Assembly: GCF_900009135.1 (NCBI RefSeq) | Contig: NZ_LT797701.1 | Coordinates: 622,296 to 686,295 of the forward strand | From: Planktothrix sp. PCC 11201 | Lineage (GTDB): Bacteria > Cyanobacteriota > Cyanobacteriia > Cyanobacteriales > Microcoleaceae | Length of the DNA stretch: 64,000 nt | Direction: 5' to 3' | Shown here: in pieces, positions 16,887 to 27,100 of the stretch | Layout: the number at the start of each line of letters is the position of its first letter | How positions within the stretch are numbered: position 1 is the stretch's first letter | Translations under genes and position numbers: made by a program | Notes under the pieces: model-generated | Told to the model about the DNA's origin: nothing | Database searches by the model: none | Seen by the model: only the letters and a program-made list of their open reading frames with translations

Positions 16887-17429
16887 ATGAAAACCTTAGT
16901 AAAATGGTCTGTAGAGGATTATCACCAAATGATTAATGCGGGGATTTTGTGCGATCGCCAAGTTGAACTATTAGCAGGTGAAATTATTGAAATGAGTCCC
17001 GAAAGTCCCATTCATTATTATACTGCCAAGCAAGGTACAAAATACTTAGAAACCTTGTTAACGGGTAAAGCTGATATTCGTTTTAATGGCCCCATTACCT
17101 TATCTGATTCTGAACCCGAACCAGATATTGCTATTGTCCGACTACCAGAGTCAACTTATCAAGATCATCATCCCTATGCTGAGGATATTTTTTGGCTCAT
17201 AGAAGTGGCTAAAAGTAGTTTAAAAAAAGATTTAGAATTAAAATTATCAATTTATGCTCAAGCTATAATTGAGGAATATTGGGTTTTAGATTTATCCCAA
17301 AAACAATTAATTGTATTTATAAATCCTGAAAATAACACCTATTTGAGTCAACAAATGATTAATCAAGGGATGATTACCTCCTTGGCTTTTCCAGATATTG
17401 AGATATCTGTTGAAAGATTACTGAGTTAA
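16887..17429 (+). CDS. Uma2-family (DUF820) PD-(D/E)XK nuclease-like protein
   Basis: 180 residues. The restriction-endonuclease-like core is visible: VELLAGEIIEMSPESPIH (early acidic residue), EPEPDIAIVR (catalytic aspartate near residue 90) and LIEVAKSSLKKDLELK (E-x-K-type site near 115-125). The C-terminal part has EYWVLDLSQKQLIVF. This family exists in dozens of copies in many cyanobacteria, and its physiological substrate is unknown. Here the catalytic E-V-A-x-S differs only mildly from the usual E-V-x-x-S-S, so it is probably intact. A broken copy lies 550 bases upstream. Confidence 0.9.
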   Translation: MKTLVKWSVEDYHQMINAGILCDRQVELLAGEIIEMSPESPIHYYTAKQGTKYLETLLTGKADIRFNGPITLSDSEPEPDIAIVRLPESTYQDHHPYAEDIFWLIEVAKSSLKKDLELKLSIYAQAIIEEYWVLDLSQKQLIVFINPENNTYLSQQMINQGMITSLAFPDIEISVERLLS

Positions 17430-17492
17430 ATAATCTTCACAAAGGCAGGGCTAGTTACGATACAATTCAATTAAAAGCTAGTATCAAGTATT

Positions 17493-17969
17493 ATGACAAC
17501 TACAGAACAAGCACCATTAACGACCGAGACTGACGCAGAACTGATTGATAATGCTATGGCCACCGTCCGACCCTCAGAAGAAATTGAAAACGTCCTCGTT
17601 GGGTTAGCTCAAGACCAAAAGGTAATGGTCGGACAGTCTGAAGCGGGTAGGGTTTGGCAGTTTGAATATGGTAGTGTGGAAGTTTTTGTGCAACTCACCG
17701 GAGAAACCGATGAAGATACCTTGACGGTTTGGGCGACGGTACTAAAATTTCCCGTTAAAAATGAAAACCAGTTAATGCGAAAATTATTAGAAATGAACTG
17801 GTTATCTACTTTAGAATCCCATTTTGCAATTACGAATGATCAAGTTGTAGTTTTATCGAACCGCACTTTAGCAGAAATATCTGCCACTGAAATCTCCCGC
17901 CTGATTACTATTGTGGCGACAATTGCCGATAATAACGATGATAGCTTACAAGCCGAGTTCGGAGTCTAA
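17493..17969 (+). CDS. YbjN-domain protein
   Basis: 158 residues, acidic, soluble. It has the type III secretion chaperone-like/YbjN layout: ENVLVGLAQDQKVMVG, a beta stretch RVWQFEYGSVEVFVQLTGE, and the ending LLEMNWLSTLESHFAITNDQVVVLSNRTLAEISATEIS. YbjN-type proteins are thought to be chaperones or stress regulators, without a fixed role. Its end overlaps the start of the next gene by about 32 bases, indicating an operon. Confidence 0.72.
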   Translation: MTTTEQAPLTTETDAELIDNAMATVRPSEEIENVLVGLAQDQKVMVGQSEAGRVWQFEYGSVEVFVQLTGETDEDTLTVWATVLKFPVKNENQLMRKLLEMNWLSTLESHFAITNDQVVVLSNRTLAEISATEISRLITIVATIADNNDDSLQAEFGV

Positions 17970-18729
17970 TATTTGGCGTTTAATTCCTGTATTTAAAGCC
18001 TCGGGACATTTACAAATGGCAATTGACCATTGGTTGTTTCGTCAACATCAACAGGGAAAACATCCCCCCACTTTACGGTTTTATCTTTGGGAACCTGCGA
18101 GTATTTCTTTAGGTTATCATCAGAAATCTTGGCCAGAACATTGGCAACGGTTAACTTGGCAAAACCAACCTTTAGAGTTAGTTAAACGTCCCACCGGAGG
18201 TCGGGCGGTTTTACATCAAGGGGATTTAACCTATGCGGTGATTGCTTCGGGATTGCCTGAAAATTCTAGGGCAGCCTATCAAACATTATGCCAATTTTTA
18301 ATTGAAGGATGGCGATCGCTCGGCTATGAACTCCACTATGGTTCTGCTGAACGGGGATATATTCACAGCCCCAACTGTTTTGCCACCGCCACCGCCGCCG
18401 ATTTAGTCCTATCCGATGGCACTAAATTAATTGGGAGTGCCCAACTCAAGGGAAATGGGACAATTCTACAACATGGCTCCATTCGGTTAACTCCTGATGC
18501 GGAACTATTTCGTCAGGTGTTTGGTCTGGAAATGCCCGCACCCAACTTAACCACTTTACCGTCAGCAGAGGAGTTGGTTTCAACGGTTATCGATGCTTTG
18601 GGGGTAGCAGCGCGTTGTTGCTTCGGGGGAGAATGGGTGATACAAGCCCTCTCAGATACGGAATTGCAGACCATTGAAGCTGAGTATTCAACCCATTGGG
18701 GCGTGTTTTCTGAGACCGTGGTAGTTTAA
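17938..18729 (+). CDS. Biotin/lipoate A/B protein ligase family protein (lipoate/octanoate ligase-like)
   Basis: About 263 residues. It has the BPL/LplA catalytic fold: [15 protein letters not shown], then the ligand-site motif [20 protein letters not shown] (near residues 75-95) with the RPTGGRAV loop, and the lysine motif [21 protein letters not shown] (near 165-185). It is expected to attach a lipoyl or octanoyl group to a carrier domain such as pyruvate dehydrogenase E2 or glycine cleavage H. A start at the ATG at 17938 is preferred over the TTG at 17911, though both overlap the YbjN gene. ispH follows after about 40 bases. Confidence 0.85.
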   Translation: MIAYKPSSESNIWRLIPVFKASGHLQMAIDHWLFRQHQQGKHPPTLRFYLWEPASISLGYHQKSWPEHWQRLTWQNQPLELVKRPTGGRAVLHQGDLTYAVIASGLPENSRAAYQTLCQFLIEGWRSLGYELHYGSAERGYIHSPNCFATATAADLVLSDGTKLIGSAQLKGNGTILQHGSIRLTPDAELFRQVFGLEMPAPNLTTLPSAEELVSTVIDALGVAARCCFGGEWVIQALSDTELQTIEAEYSTHWGVFSETVVV

Positions 18730-18769
18730 GATCATCAATGATAATGCACCCGAGTTGAAGATTAAAAAA

Positions 18770-19972
18770 ATGGATACAAAAGCATTTAGACGTTCCTTGC
18801 AACATTCAGAAACCTATCATCGCAAAGGCTTTGGTCATCAGGAGGAAGTGGCAAATGTCATGCACTCAGCCTATCAAAGTTCTTTAATTCGAGAAATTAG
18901 AGAGAATAACTATAGTATTAAACGGGGAAATGTTACGATTCAAATGGCTCAATCCTTTGGGTTTTGTTGGGGTGTAGAAAGGGCTGTAGCCATGGCCTAT
19001 GAAACTCGTCAACATTTTCCCACGGAAAATATTTGGATTACCAACGAAATTATTCATAATCCTTCGGTGAATCAACATTTAAAGGATATGAAAGTTGAGT
19101 TTATTCCTGTCGAAAATGGGAATAAGGATTTTTCAGTGGTGAATTCTGGGGATGTGGTAATTTTACCTGCGTTTGGGGCGAGTATTCAAGAAATGCAAAC
19201 CTTGAATGAAAAAGGCTGTAAAATTGTTGATACCACTTGCCCTTGGGTGTCTAAAGTTTGGAATAGCGTTGAGAAACATAAAAAAAGAGATTATACCTCT
19301 ATTATTCATGGAAAATATAACCATGAAGAAACCGTTGCTACCATTTCCTTTGCCGATAAATATTTAGTGATTTTGAACTACAAAGAAGCAGAATATGTGT
19401 CTAATTATATTCTGAATGGAGGCGATCGTCAAGAGTTTTTAGCGAAATTTAGTCGATCCTATTCCGCAGGTTTTGATCCCGATCAAGATTTAAAACAAAT
19501 TGGGATTGCTAACCAAACCACCATGCTAAAAAGTGAAACCGAACAAATCGGCAAACTGTTAGAGCATACAATGATCAAAAAATATGGCCCCGATCAATTA
19601 AATGCTCATTTTCAAAGTTTTAATACCATTTGTGATGCTACCCAAGAACGTCAAGATGCCATGATTGGGATATTAGATCAACCGTTAGATTTAATGGTTG
19701 TGATCGGGGGCTTTAATTCTTCCAATACGACCCATTTACAAGAAATGTCGGTAGAAAAGGGGATTCCTTCTTATCATATTGACTGTGCTGAACGAATTTC
19801 AAATAATAACCAGATTGAACATAAACCGTTAGGCAAGTCTTTAAAAATTCAAGAAAACTGGCTTCCTGATGGGGAGATTATAGTCGGAATTACTTCCGGT
19901 GCATCAACCCCTGATAAAGTCGTAGAAGAAGTGATTGAAAGAATTTTTGCACAAAAACTTTCTCAGGTTTAA
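18770..19972 (+). CDS. ispH: 4-hydroxy-3-methylbut-2-enyl diphosphate reductase
   Basis: 400 residues, the cyanobacterial long form. It catalyses the last step of the MEP isoprenoid pathway, making IPP and DMAPP with electrons from ferredoxin. Three cluster cysteines are visible in [11 protein letters not shown] (near residue 64), [12 protein letters not shown] (near 155) and [13 protein letters not shown] (near 290); the family pattern [10 protein letters not shown] closes it. The start is set at the ATG at 18770, since [20 protein letters not shown] is the family opening; a TTG 15 bases upstream is not needed. It is probably read from the upstream ligase or its own promoter. A large nested inverted repeat follows it. 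Confidence 0.97.
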   Translation: MDTKAFRRSLQHSETYHRKGFGHQEEVANVMHSAYQSSLIREIRENNYSIKRGNVTIQMAQSFGFCWGVERAVAMAYETRQHFPTENIWITNEIIHNPSVNQHLKDMKVEFIPVENGNKDFSVVNSGDVVILPAFGASIQEMQTLNEKGCKIVDTTCPWVSKVWNSVEKHKKRDYTSIIHGKYNHEETVATISFADKYLVILNYKEAEYVSNYILNGGDRQEFLAKFSRSYSAGFDPDQDLKQIGIANQTTMLKSETEQIGKLLEHTMIKKYGPDQLNAHFQSFNTICDATQERQDAMIGILDQPLDLMVVIGGFNSSNTTHLQEMSVEKGIPSYHIDCAERISNNNQIEHKPLGKSLKIQENWLPDGEIIVGITSGASTPDKVVEEVIERIFAQKLSQV

Positions 19973-19992
19973 AGCTAAAAATCAACAAGATT

Positions 19993-20117
19993 GACTCTCC
20001 CATTATTAGGGGAATCAGGCAAGGTTGTAATCATCCCGATTCAGTTTTCCCCTTTTGATTATCCCTAATAATTTTATCGATGAATAATATTTTTTGAATC
20101 AAGCATTAGGGAGAGTC
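19993..20117. other. Nested inverted repeat (three-way-like) downstream of ispH
   Basis: This 396-base gap (19973-20368) has no gene. An outer 9-base perfect repeat (GACTCTCCC at 19993-20001 and GGGAGAGTC at 20109-20117) encloses a 10-base perfect repeat (ATTATTAGGG at 20002-20011 and CCCTAATAAT at 20063-20072), placed directly next to the first arm. Within it are other pairable G-rich and C-rich segments. It could be an ispH transcript terminator, a small RNA or an element remnant. The remainder to 20368 is AT-rich leader for the ABC ATPase. Confidence 0.55.
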
Positions 20118-20368
20118 TATCTTAATTGTTATCTATTGCCTAAGACGAGGGCTTTCTTAATCAGACAACTATCACCAGTTATATCCTTTCAATAAAATCT
20201 AAAACAAAAAACATTTAATTAACTTTTTTTAATCAATTAACATTATTAGTAGACCTAACCTATTATTAACTTAAAAATATTTTTCAAGGATCATAATTCA
20301 TGTTAAGATGATTCTCCAGTTAACAAAAATGCCACAATAAAAGAAATTTCAACAGGAATTATTGAGAT

Positions 20369-21694
20369 ATGCGTGATTCCAAAACAGAACCTTTGATCAT
20401 CCTTCAAGACGTTGGTAAATCCTATCAACAGCCCAATGGTCAAGAAATTCCAATTCTCAATAATATCAACTTAGAATTGCGCCAAGGTGAAATCATTGCC
20501 CTATTAGGGCCTTCTGGTTCAGGAAAATCCACTCTAATGCGAATTATTGCCGGGTTAATTTCTCCCACCCAAGGACAGGTTCTCTGTCATGGAAAACCAT
20601 TAATTGGAATTAATCCAGGGGTGGCAATTGTCTTCCAAAGTTTTGCCCTTTACCCTTGGTTAACTGTTTTAGAAAATGTTGAATTAGGATTAAAAGCCAG
20701 GGGATTTCCCGTAGACTGGCGACGACAAAGAGCCTTAAAAATGATTGATATTATTGGTTTAGATGGATTTGAAAATGCCTATCCTAAAGAACTATCCGGG
20801 GGAATGCGACAACGGGTTGGCTTTGCCCGGGCTTTAGCCGTTGAACCGGAATTATTATGTATGGATGAACCCTTCTCTGCCCTGGACGTTTTAACCGCAG
20901 AAAACCTGCGAATTGAACTATTAGATTTGTGGTTAGAAAAACGGATTCCTACCCAGGGAATTTTAATTGTGACCCATGGGATTGAAGAAGCGATTACCCT
21001 AGCGGATAGAGTGATTGTTTTAGGTAGAAATCCCGGACGAATTCGAGCAAATTTACCGATTAAATTAAGCCATTATCGCGATCGGAAAAGTCCCAGTTTT
21101 CAAGCCTTAGTCGATCAAGTTTATAAAATTCTAACTAACCCCGAGTTAGAAACCTTAGAACCTCAAAAAAACGTTACTAATACTCCCAGTAAATATCAAT
21201 CTTTACCCCATGTTCGTATCGGCTCTGTTGCCGGCTTATTAGAACTTTTAGAAGGAAGACAAAACCCTGATTTATACCGTTTGGGACAAGAACTACAACT
21301 GGAAGTTGATGATTTACTCCCCATTGTTGAAGCGGCAGAATTCATGGCTTTAATCAAAATTAGAGAGGGAGATTTGAGTCTGACGGCGATCGCCCTAGCA
21401 TTTATTCAGGGAAATATTGATGATCGAAAACAAATTATTCGACAACAATTACTCAGTCATATTCGTCTTGTTCAACAAATCTATACTCTTTGTCAATCCA
21501 AACAAAATCATCGGATTCCTGAAGATTTAGTCTTAGATATTTTGAATAATCATTTTAGTCCAAAAGAAGCTCAAAGACAGTTAAACACTGCCATTGACTG
21601 GGGACGTTATGCAGAACTCTATGCCTATGATGAACCCAGTGGCGAAATCTTTTTAGAAACATCTGATTTTAATTTAACTATACCGGAGGAATAA
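20369..21694 (+). CDS. ABC transporter ATPase (nitrate/sulfonate/taurine type) with AAA-associated C-terminal domain
   Basis: 441 residues. The first about 255 form an ABC ATPase of the NitT/TauT type: Walker A LLGPSGSGKST, Q-loop FQSFALYPWL, signature LSGGMRQRVGFARAL, Walker B LCMDEPFSALD and the His of VTHGIEEA. Residues about 275-430 form a separate helical domain, the AAA-associated C-terminal domain seen in a subset of these ATPases, starting LPHVRIGSVAGLLELLEG. It pairs with the fused permease whose start follows 5 bases after the stop. No binding-protein gene is nearby, so the substrate is unknown. Confidence 0.93.
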   Translation: MRDSKTEPLIILQDVGKSYQQPNGQEIPILNNINLELRQGEIIALLGPSGSGKSTLMRIIAGLISPTQGQVLCHGKPLIGINPGVAIVFQSFALYPWLTVLENVELGLKARGFPVDWRRQRALKMIDIIGLDGFENAYPKELSGGMRQRVGFARALAVEPELLCMDEPFSALDVLTAENLRIELLDLWLEKRIPTQGILIVTHGIEEAITLADRVIVLGRNPGRIRANLPIKLSHYRDRKSPSFQALVDQVYKILTNPELETLEPQKNVTNTPSKYQSLPHVRIGSVAGLLELLEGRQNPDLYRLGQELQLEVDDLLPIVEAAEFMALIKIREGDLSLTAIALAFIQGNIDDRKQIIRQQLLSHIRLVQQIYTLCQSKQNHRIPEDLVLDILNNHFSPKEAQRQLNTAIDWGRYAELYAYDEPSGEIFLETSDFNLTIPEE

Positions 21695-21699
21695 ATAGC

Positions 21700-23427
21700 A
21701 TGGCTCGTCCTTTGATTCCTGAAAATAAAACCTTAGATCGCTCTCGCTTGACCTGGCAGGATGGCTTATTGATTTTAGCCATTATTACAGTAATTTTAGT
21801 GATTATTCGCACTGCTTCTCAATTAGTCGGGGATTATGAACCCGATGTGATCATCTCTACGAATTTAGATCAACTGCCAAGTTATACAGCCCAAACTCTA
21901 TTAAGAATGGGGTTAGCTTATTTTTTATCCTTGATTTTTAGTTTAGGTTATGCCTATTTTGCCTATCGTTCTGCATGGGCGGCAAAAATTTTAATTCCCC
22001 TATTAGATATTTTACAATCGATTCCGGTTTTATCTTTTTTACCCGGGGTTGTTCTGGCTTTGATTGCTTTATTTCCCGGTCAAAGAATTGGAGTTGAATT
22101 TGCTGCTATTATCTTGATTTTTACCGGAATGACTTGGAATTTAGTTTTTAGTTTTTATCAATCTTTATTGAGTATTCCCCAAGAATTATTAGAAGTCGCT
22201 CGGGTCTATAATCTCAGTTTTTGGCAACGGTTTTGGTCGGTAGAATTACCTTCGGGAATCTTAGGATTAGTTTGGAATAGTGTCATGTCCGTTGCCGGAG
22301 GTTGGTTTTTTTTGATGGCAATTGAATCCTTTACCCTGGGCGATCGCAGTTTTCGACTTCCCGGGCTGGGATCATTTTTAGCCCAAGCTTCCGATCAGGG
22401 AGATTTCACTGCCATTGCTTGGGGAGTAGCGGTTTTAATTGGAATTATTATCATCCTCGATTTTTTGGTATGGAAGCCCTTAATTGCTTGGGCGGAAAAA
22501 TTCAAGTTAGAAACCGTTGAATCCCAAAATGTTCCCCAATCTATTGTATTAGATTTCCTGCGACGTTCTCCAACTCTGAGAATTTTAACGGAACGCTTGG
22601 GATATTTTTGGTCAGAAAAAATTGATAAGCCTATCGGAAAATCCCATCGTAATTCAACCTTAAATTTATCAGTAAAACCCAATAAACGTTGGTGGAATCG
22701 CCTATTGTTAACGGGGTTTGGATTTATGATTGTATGGGGAACTTGGGAATCGGTTTTACTCTTACAGAAATTAGAGTTTCAAGACTGGAAACACATCATG
22801 ATCGGTGCTATTTTAACCGCTTTACGAGTAGTTATCGCCCTATGTCTATCCCTATTATGGACTGTCCCTGTGGGAGTTGCCATTGGGAGAAATCCTCGAC
22901 TTGCCCAAAGTTTACAACCCTTAGTTCAAATTGCGGCATCAGTTCCAGCAACGGCTTTATTTCCCGTTTTATTACTATTTTTAGCCCGTTTAGGAGGGGG
23001 TTTACAAATTGGTTCTGTGGCACTGATGATGTTAGGAACGATGTGGTATATTTTATTCAATGTAATTGCGGGTGCCCAGGCTATTCCCTCAGAGTTATTT
23101 GAAGCAGCCAGTATTTATAAACTCTCTTTAGTACAGCGATGGAAAACAGTGATTTTACCTGGAATTTTTCCCTATTTAATTACCGGGATGATTACGGCAG
23201 TTGGTGGAGCCTGGAATGCTAGTATTGTCAGCGAATATGTTCAGTTTCAAAGCCAAACTTTAACAACACCAGGGTTAGGATCACTAATTTCTCAAGCAAC
23301 AGAAACAGGGAACTATCCTCTGTTGTTTGCTTCTACTGTGGTCATGTCTTTATTAGTTGTTTTAACCAATCGTTTAGTTTGGCGCAGACTTTATCAATTT
23401 GCTCGCTCAAAATATCAACTTTTATAA
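21700..23427 (+). CDS. ABC transporter permease, two fused permease domains
   Basis: 575 residues, inner membrane, about 12 helices. Two NitT/TauT-type permease halves are visible: the first about residues 30-260 with the EAA-like loop ELLEVARVYNLSFWQRFWSVELPSG, the second about 350-570 with ELFEAASIYKLSLVQRWKTVILPG. A polar linker joins them at about 265-330. Fusing both permeases leaves one ATPase gene for the transporter; this pair is known in bacteria but has no defined substrate. The gene starts 5 bases after the ATPase stop, so they share one transcript. Confidence 0.92.
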   Translation: MARPLIPENKTLDRSRLTWQDGLLILAIITVILVIIRTASQLVGDYEPDVIISTNLDQLPSYTAQTLLRMGLAYFLSLIFSLGYAYFAYRSAWAAKILIPLLDILQSIPVLSFLPGVVLALIALFPGQRIGVEFAAIILIFTGMTWNLVFSFYQSLLSIPQELLEVARVYNLSFWQRFWSVELPSGILGLVWNSVMSVAGGWFFLMAIESFTLGDRSFRLPGLGSFLAQASDQGDFTAIAWGVAVLIGIIIILDFLVWKPLIAWAEKFKLETVESQNVPQSIVLDFLRRSPTLRILTERLGYFWSEKIDKPIGKSHRNSTLNLSVKPNKRWWNRLLLTGFGFMIVWGTWESVLLLQKLEFQDWKHIMIGAILTALRVVIALCLSLLWTVPVGVAIGRNPRLAQSLQPLVQIAASVPATALFPVLLLFLARLGGGLQIGSVALMMLGTMWYILFNVIAGAQAIPSELFEAASIYKLSLVQRWKTVILPGIFPYLITGMITAVGGAWNASIVSEYVQFQSQTLTTPGLGSLISQATETGNYPLLFASTVVMSLLVVLTNRLVWRRLYQFARSKYQLL

Positions 23428-23442
23428 TATAACCCCATTTCT

Positions 23443-23577
23443 CCGTAGTCAGGCGTTTATGCCCCATCTTGATCTTTGAGTAAGATATTGAGGCGTAAAC
23501 GCCGCGTAGTTAGGTGCTCACGCCTCATCTTGATCTTTGAGTAAGAATTGAGGCGTAAACGCCTTACTACGAAGTTA
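23443..23577. repeat. Dispersed-type repeat with two 39-base copies and inverted arms
   Basis: A 39-base segment (CATCTTGATCTTTGAGTAAG and on, ending GGCGTAAACGCC) occurs at 23465-23503 and again at 23526-23563. The end of each is the palindrome GGCGTAAACGCC, and the outer ends pair: CGTAGTCAGGCGTTTATGCC near 23444 is nearly the complement of the stretch ending in CTTACTACG near 23575. This looks like an intergenic repeat that can fold into hairpins, between the permease and DUF1830 genes. A role as terminator for both convergent genes is possible. Confidence 0.7.
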
Positions 23578-23582
23578 GAAAA

Positions 23583-23843
23583 TTATTCAGTTTCTTCAAC
23601 TCTTAACGCATCACAAGGGATTTTTTCTAGTTCTATCCGAGTAGGATCTCCACTAGAATAAACCTCCAAATCCATATTAGATTCTCCGACAAATAAGCAA
23701 TACTCCCCTGGAAAAATAACTCGTTCAAAATAACCTCGAACTGTGGTTTCCATCCGCAGAATTTGCACCTGTTTAGTGGGGTTTTTATAGCTGCATAAAA
23801 TTTCAGTCTTCATCGAATCTACAGACAAGTTTACAGTTTGCAT
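23583..23843 (-). CDS. DUF1830 family protein
   Basis: 86 residues, one small cyanobacterial domain: ILCSYKNPTKQVQILRMET, then RGYFERVIFPGEYCLFVG and YSSGDPTRIELEKIPCDALRV. Its role is unknown; family members are found across cyanobacteria and some are reported as low-iron or stress responsive, which I cannot check here. It stands alone on the minus strand. Confidence 0.88.
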   Translation of the reverse strand: MQTVNLSVDSMKTEILCSYKNPTKQVQILRMETTVRGYFERVIFPGEYCLFVGESNMDLEVYSSGDPTRIELEKIPCDALRVEETE

Positions 23844-24015
23844 GATGTTTTATTAAAGTTAGGTTTTAAAGAACTATTTGGAAATTTCTTAACTTTTCAG
23901 CTAAGGGTTGGGGCACTGGGTCAGTAATCTATCTTTCTGACGTTAGATAGACTTTTCCTGATACTTCTGTGCAACCTCCATAAGAATCATTAATCTGGTA
24001 ATGTTATCAAATCAT

Positions 24016-24046
24016 CATAACTTAACAATTTATAAATTAAGTTATG
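24016..24046. terminator. Inverted repeat downstream of the RND pump gene
   Basis: A perfect 10-base repeat, CATAACTTAA at 24016-24025 and TTAAGTTATG at 24037-24046, with an 11-base AT loop. It lies about 75 bases past the RND pump stop (minus strand) and upstream of the DUF1830 start, so it could end the RND transcript or be an operator for DUF1830. It is too AT-rich to call a strong terminator. Confidence 0.4.
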
Positions 24047-24118
24047 TTAACTCAATTATACACCCATTATCTCAGTTACAACCAAAAGTCCGTTACCCGA
24101 ATTATCTATAGGATGCCT

Positions 24119-27100
24119 TTACAAATCCCGACTTTTATCAGAACTTTGTAAAGCTTTTGTAAGTTGATCCCCATGGGGTGGGACAGTGCTCTTACCATTA
24201 TTATGACCATTTCCATTAGAATAAGATCCGTTGTCTGTATTCAAAGCGACATTTTCTAAATGTTGTTTTGGAGAATTGTGCCCCATCAAACGGGATTGAA
24301 TACTGGTGGCAATCACATAAAAAACTGGAATAATATACAAACTTAGAAGCGTAGAAACAAACATTCCACCCATTACCGCCATACCAATGGCGACCCGACT
24401 CGCGGCCCCTGCCCCCGTGGCAAAAGCTAGGGGCATCACCCCTAAAATCGTTGATAAAGCCGTCATCATAATCGGGCGAAATCGTAACCGACAGGCTTCA
24501 ATGGCTGCCTTTTGAATTGATAATCCCTGTTCCCGTAATTGGTTAGCAAATTCCACAATTAAAATCGAGTTTTTTGTTGCTAATCCTATTAACATAATCA
24601 ACCCAATCCGACTAAACGCATTTAACTCTAATTGTGCTATCCATAACGCCCCAAATGCCCCTAATAAAGACAGAGGAACCGCTAATAGAATAATCACAGG
24701 GTCAATATAACTTTCAAATTGGGCAGCTAAGGTTAGGAAAATAAACACTAAGGCAAGGGCAAAAATAAAATTAGTTGCTTGACCCGCTTCTTTAAATTCT
24801 AAAGATTCCCCAGAAAAAGCGGTACGCATATCCGGGGGTAGAATTTCTTTAGCTAAATTTTCCAAGGCATTTAACGCCACGCCTAAACTAACTCCCGGGG
24901 CTGGACTGCCTTCTAAAGTGGCAGAACGAAAGCGATTAAAATGGTTAATTTGAGGGGGTGTGGTGGCGGTGGAAATGGTGACTAAATTACTTAAAGCAAT
25001 CATTTCTCCCTGTTGGGAACGCACATATAATTGCTTTAAATCCTCGGGATTTGCTCGATATTTCTCATCGGCGCGAACTACAACTTCATAACGTTGATTT
25101 CCCTGATTAAAACTGGTAATTTCCTGACCGCCCACTAAAATTTGTAAGGTTCGGGCAATATCTTGTACAGAAACCCCTAAATTTCCGGCTTGAGAACGAT
25201 CTACACTGATGGTTAATTCCGGTTTATTCAGTTTTAAATTGGTGTCAATATTAACTAACTCTGGTAAATCTCTAGCGCGAATTACAAAGTCTTGGGAAAC
25301 TTGTGCCAATTGTTCTAAATCATTACCTTGTAAGACAAATTGTATGGGTTGACCTTGACCGCCTCCGGGTAATCCCCCTGGATTTGTAGCGAAGACTAAG
25401 GCATCGGTAATTGTTGAAAATTTACCCAATAATTTCTTAACAAGAGATTGTTGAGTTTGTTCGGGTTCCGGGCGTTCAGACCAAGGTTTTAAACGGGCAA
25501 AAGAGAATCCTGTATTAGCTTGGGATGCCCCTCGACTAGAACCTGCGATCGCAAAATAACTGGTAATTTCCGGTACTTGATTGAAGATATTTTCAACCTG
25601 TTTAACCACCCGGTTAGTATAGTTAATACTTACCCCATCTGGAGCCGTAATCGTAGTAAAAATCCGACCCCGATCTTCACTCGGTAAAAAGCCCTGGGGT
25701 AACTGTAAAAACAACCAAACTGTTAATCCTAAACTGGCAATAAATCCTAAAATAACGACGGGTTTAATTGTCATTAATAGCCGTAATGTCCAACCATAAA
25801 TAGCCGTAATTTTATGCAAAACCCATTCAAATAAATCCAAGGGGAAAGATAGAATTTTCATCAATCCTTGGGGCTGGGTTTCGTGACGCAATAAACGGGC
25901 GGAAAGAGGAGGGGCTAAAGTTAGGGCAACGATACTTGAAAAAACCACAGAAGCGGCTAAAGTTAAGGCAAATTCATTGAATAATCGTCCACTGGTTCCC
26001 CCGGCAAAGGCAACGGGAACAAATACTGCTACTAAAACAACCGTTGTGGCAATCACAGCAAATACCACCTCTCCAACGGCGGCATAGGTCGCTGGAAAGG
26101 CATCTAGCCGTTTTTCTTCCATATAACGGATGATATTTTCTAAGACTACAATCGTATCATCCACGACTAAACCCGTGGCTAAAGTTAAGGCAAATAGGGT
26201 TAAGGTATTAATCGAAAATCCCAGAAAAAACATCACACTAAATGCCCCAATTAAAGAAATGGGAATCGTGACGGCTGGAATTAAAGTAGCTCTCCAATTT
26301 CTCAAGAATAAAAAGATAATTAAAACCACCAGTCCAATCGAAATTAACAGACTGATCCAAACTTCTTCAATCGCAAGTTCTACAAACTCGGAATAATCTA
26401 CCGCAATTTCATAGCTGAGTCCTTCAGGAAAACTTTTTTTGAGTTCCGCTAATTTAGCTTTAATTCCGTGGGCAACTTCTATTAAATTCGCATCGGCAAG
26501 TTTACTAATTCCTAATCCCACGGCAGGATTGCCATTAAAACGGGCAATTACCTGATCATCTTTTGCCCCAATTTCTGCCCGTCCAATATCTCTAATTTTA
26601 ACTTGCGAGCCATTATCATTACGTTTAATAATTAAGTCTTCATAATCTTGGGGAGTTTGCAGTCTTCCCAAAGTTCTCACGGGATATTCTGTTTCTTTTC
26701 CTTCAATTCGACCACTGGGAATTTCAATATTTTGTCGTCTTAGGGCTTGTTCAACATCTAAAGCGGTAATTTGACGGGCTGCCATTTTCAGGGTATCTAA
26801 CCATAATCGCATGGCATAACGGCGTTCTCCTGAAATAGAAACACTATTAACACCATCAACCGTTTCTAAAGCATTTTTAATATAAAGATCGGCGTAATTA
26901 CTTAACTCTAAAGCTGATAAAGTTTGACTAAAAAAGGCGATCCATAAAATTCGTTCATCATCTCCAGATCGTTTTTCTACCACTGGAATATCAACATCAT
27001 CGGGTAATTTTCCCGCCCCCCTCGCCACCCGACTTCTAACTTCTTGGGCAGCTACTTCTAAATCTCGATTTAATTCAAATTGAACAGAAATAGAACTGCT

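Noticed and set aside
26130..26396. Plus-strand open frame within the RND pump
   Set aside because: It is complementary to the pump's membrane helices; no domain or ribosome binding site.
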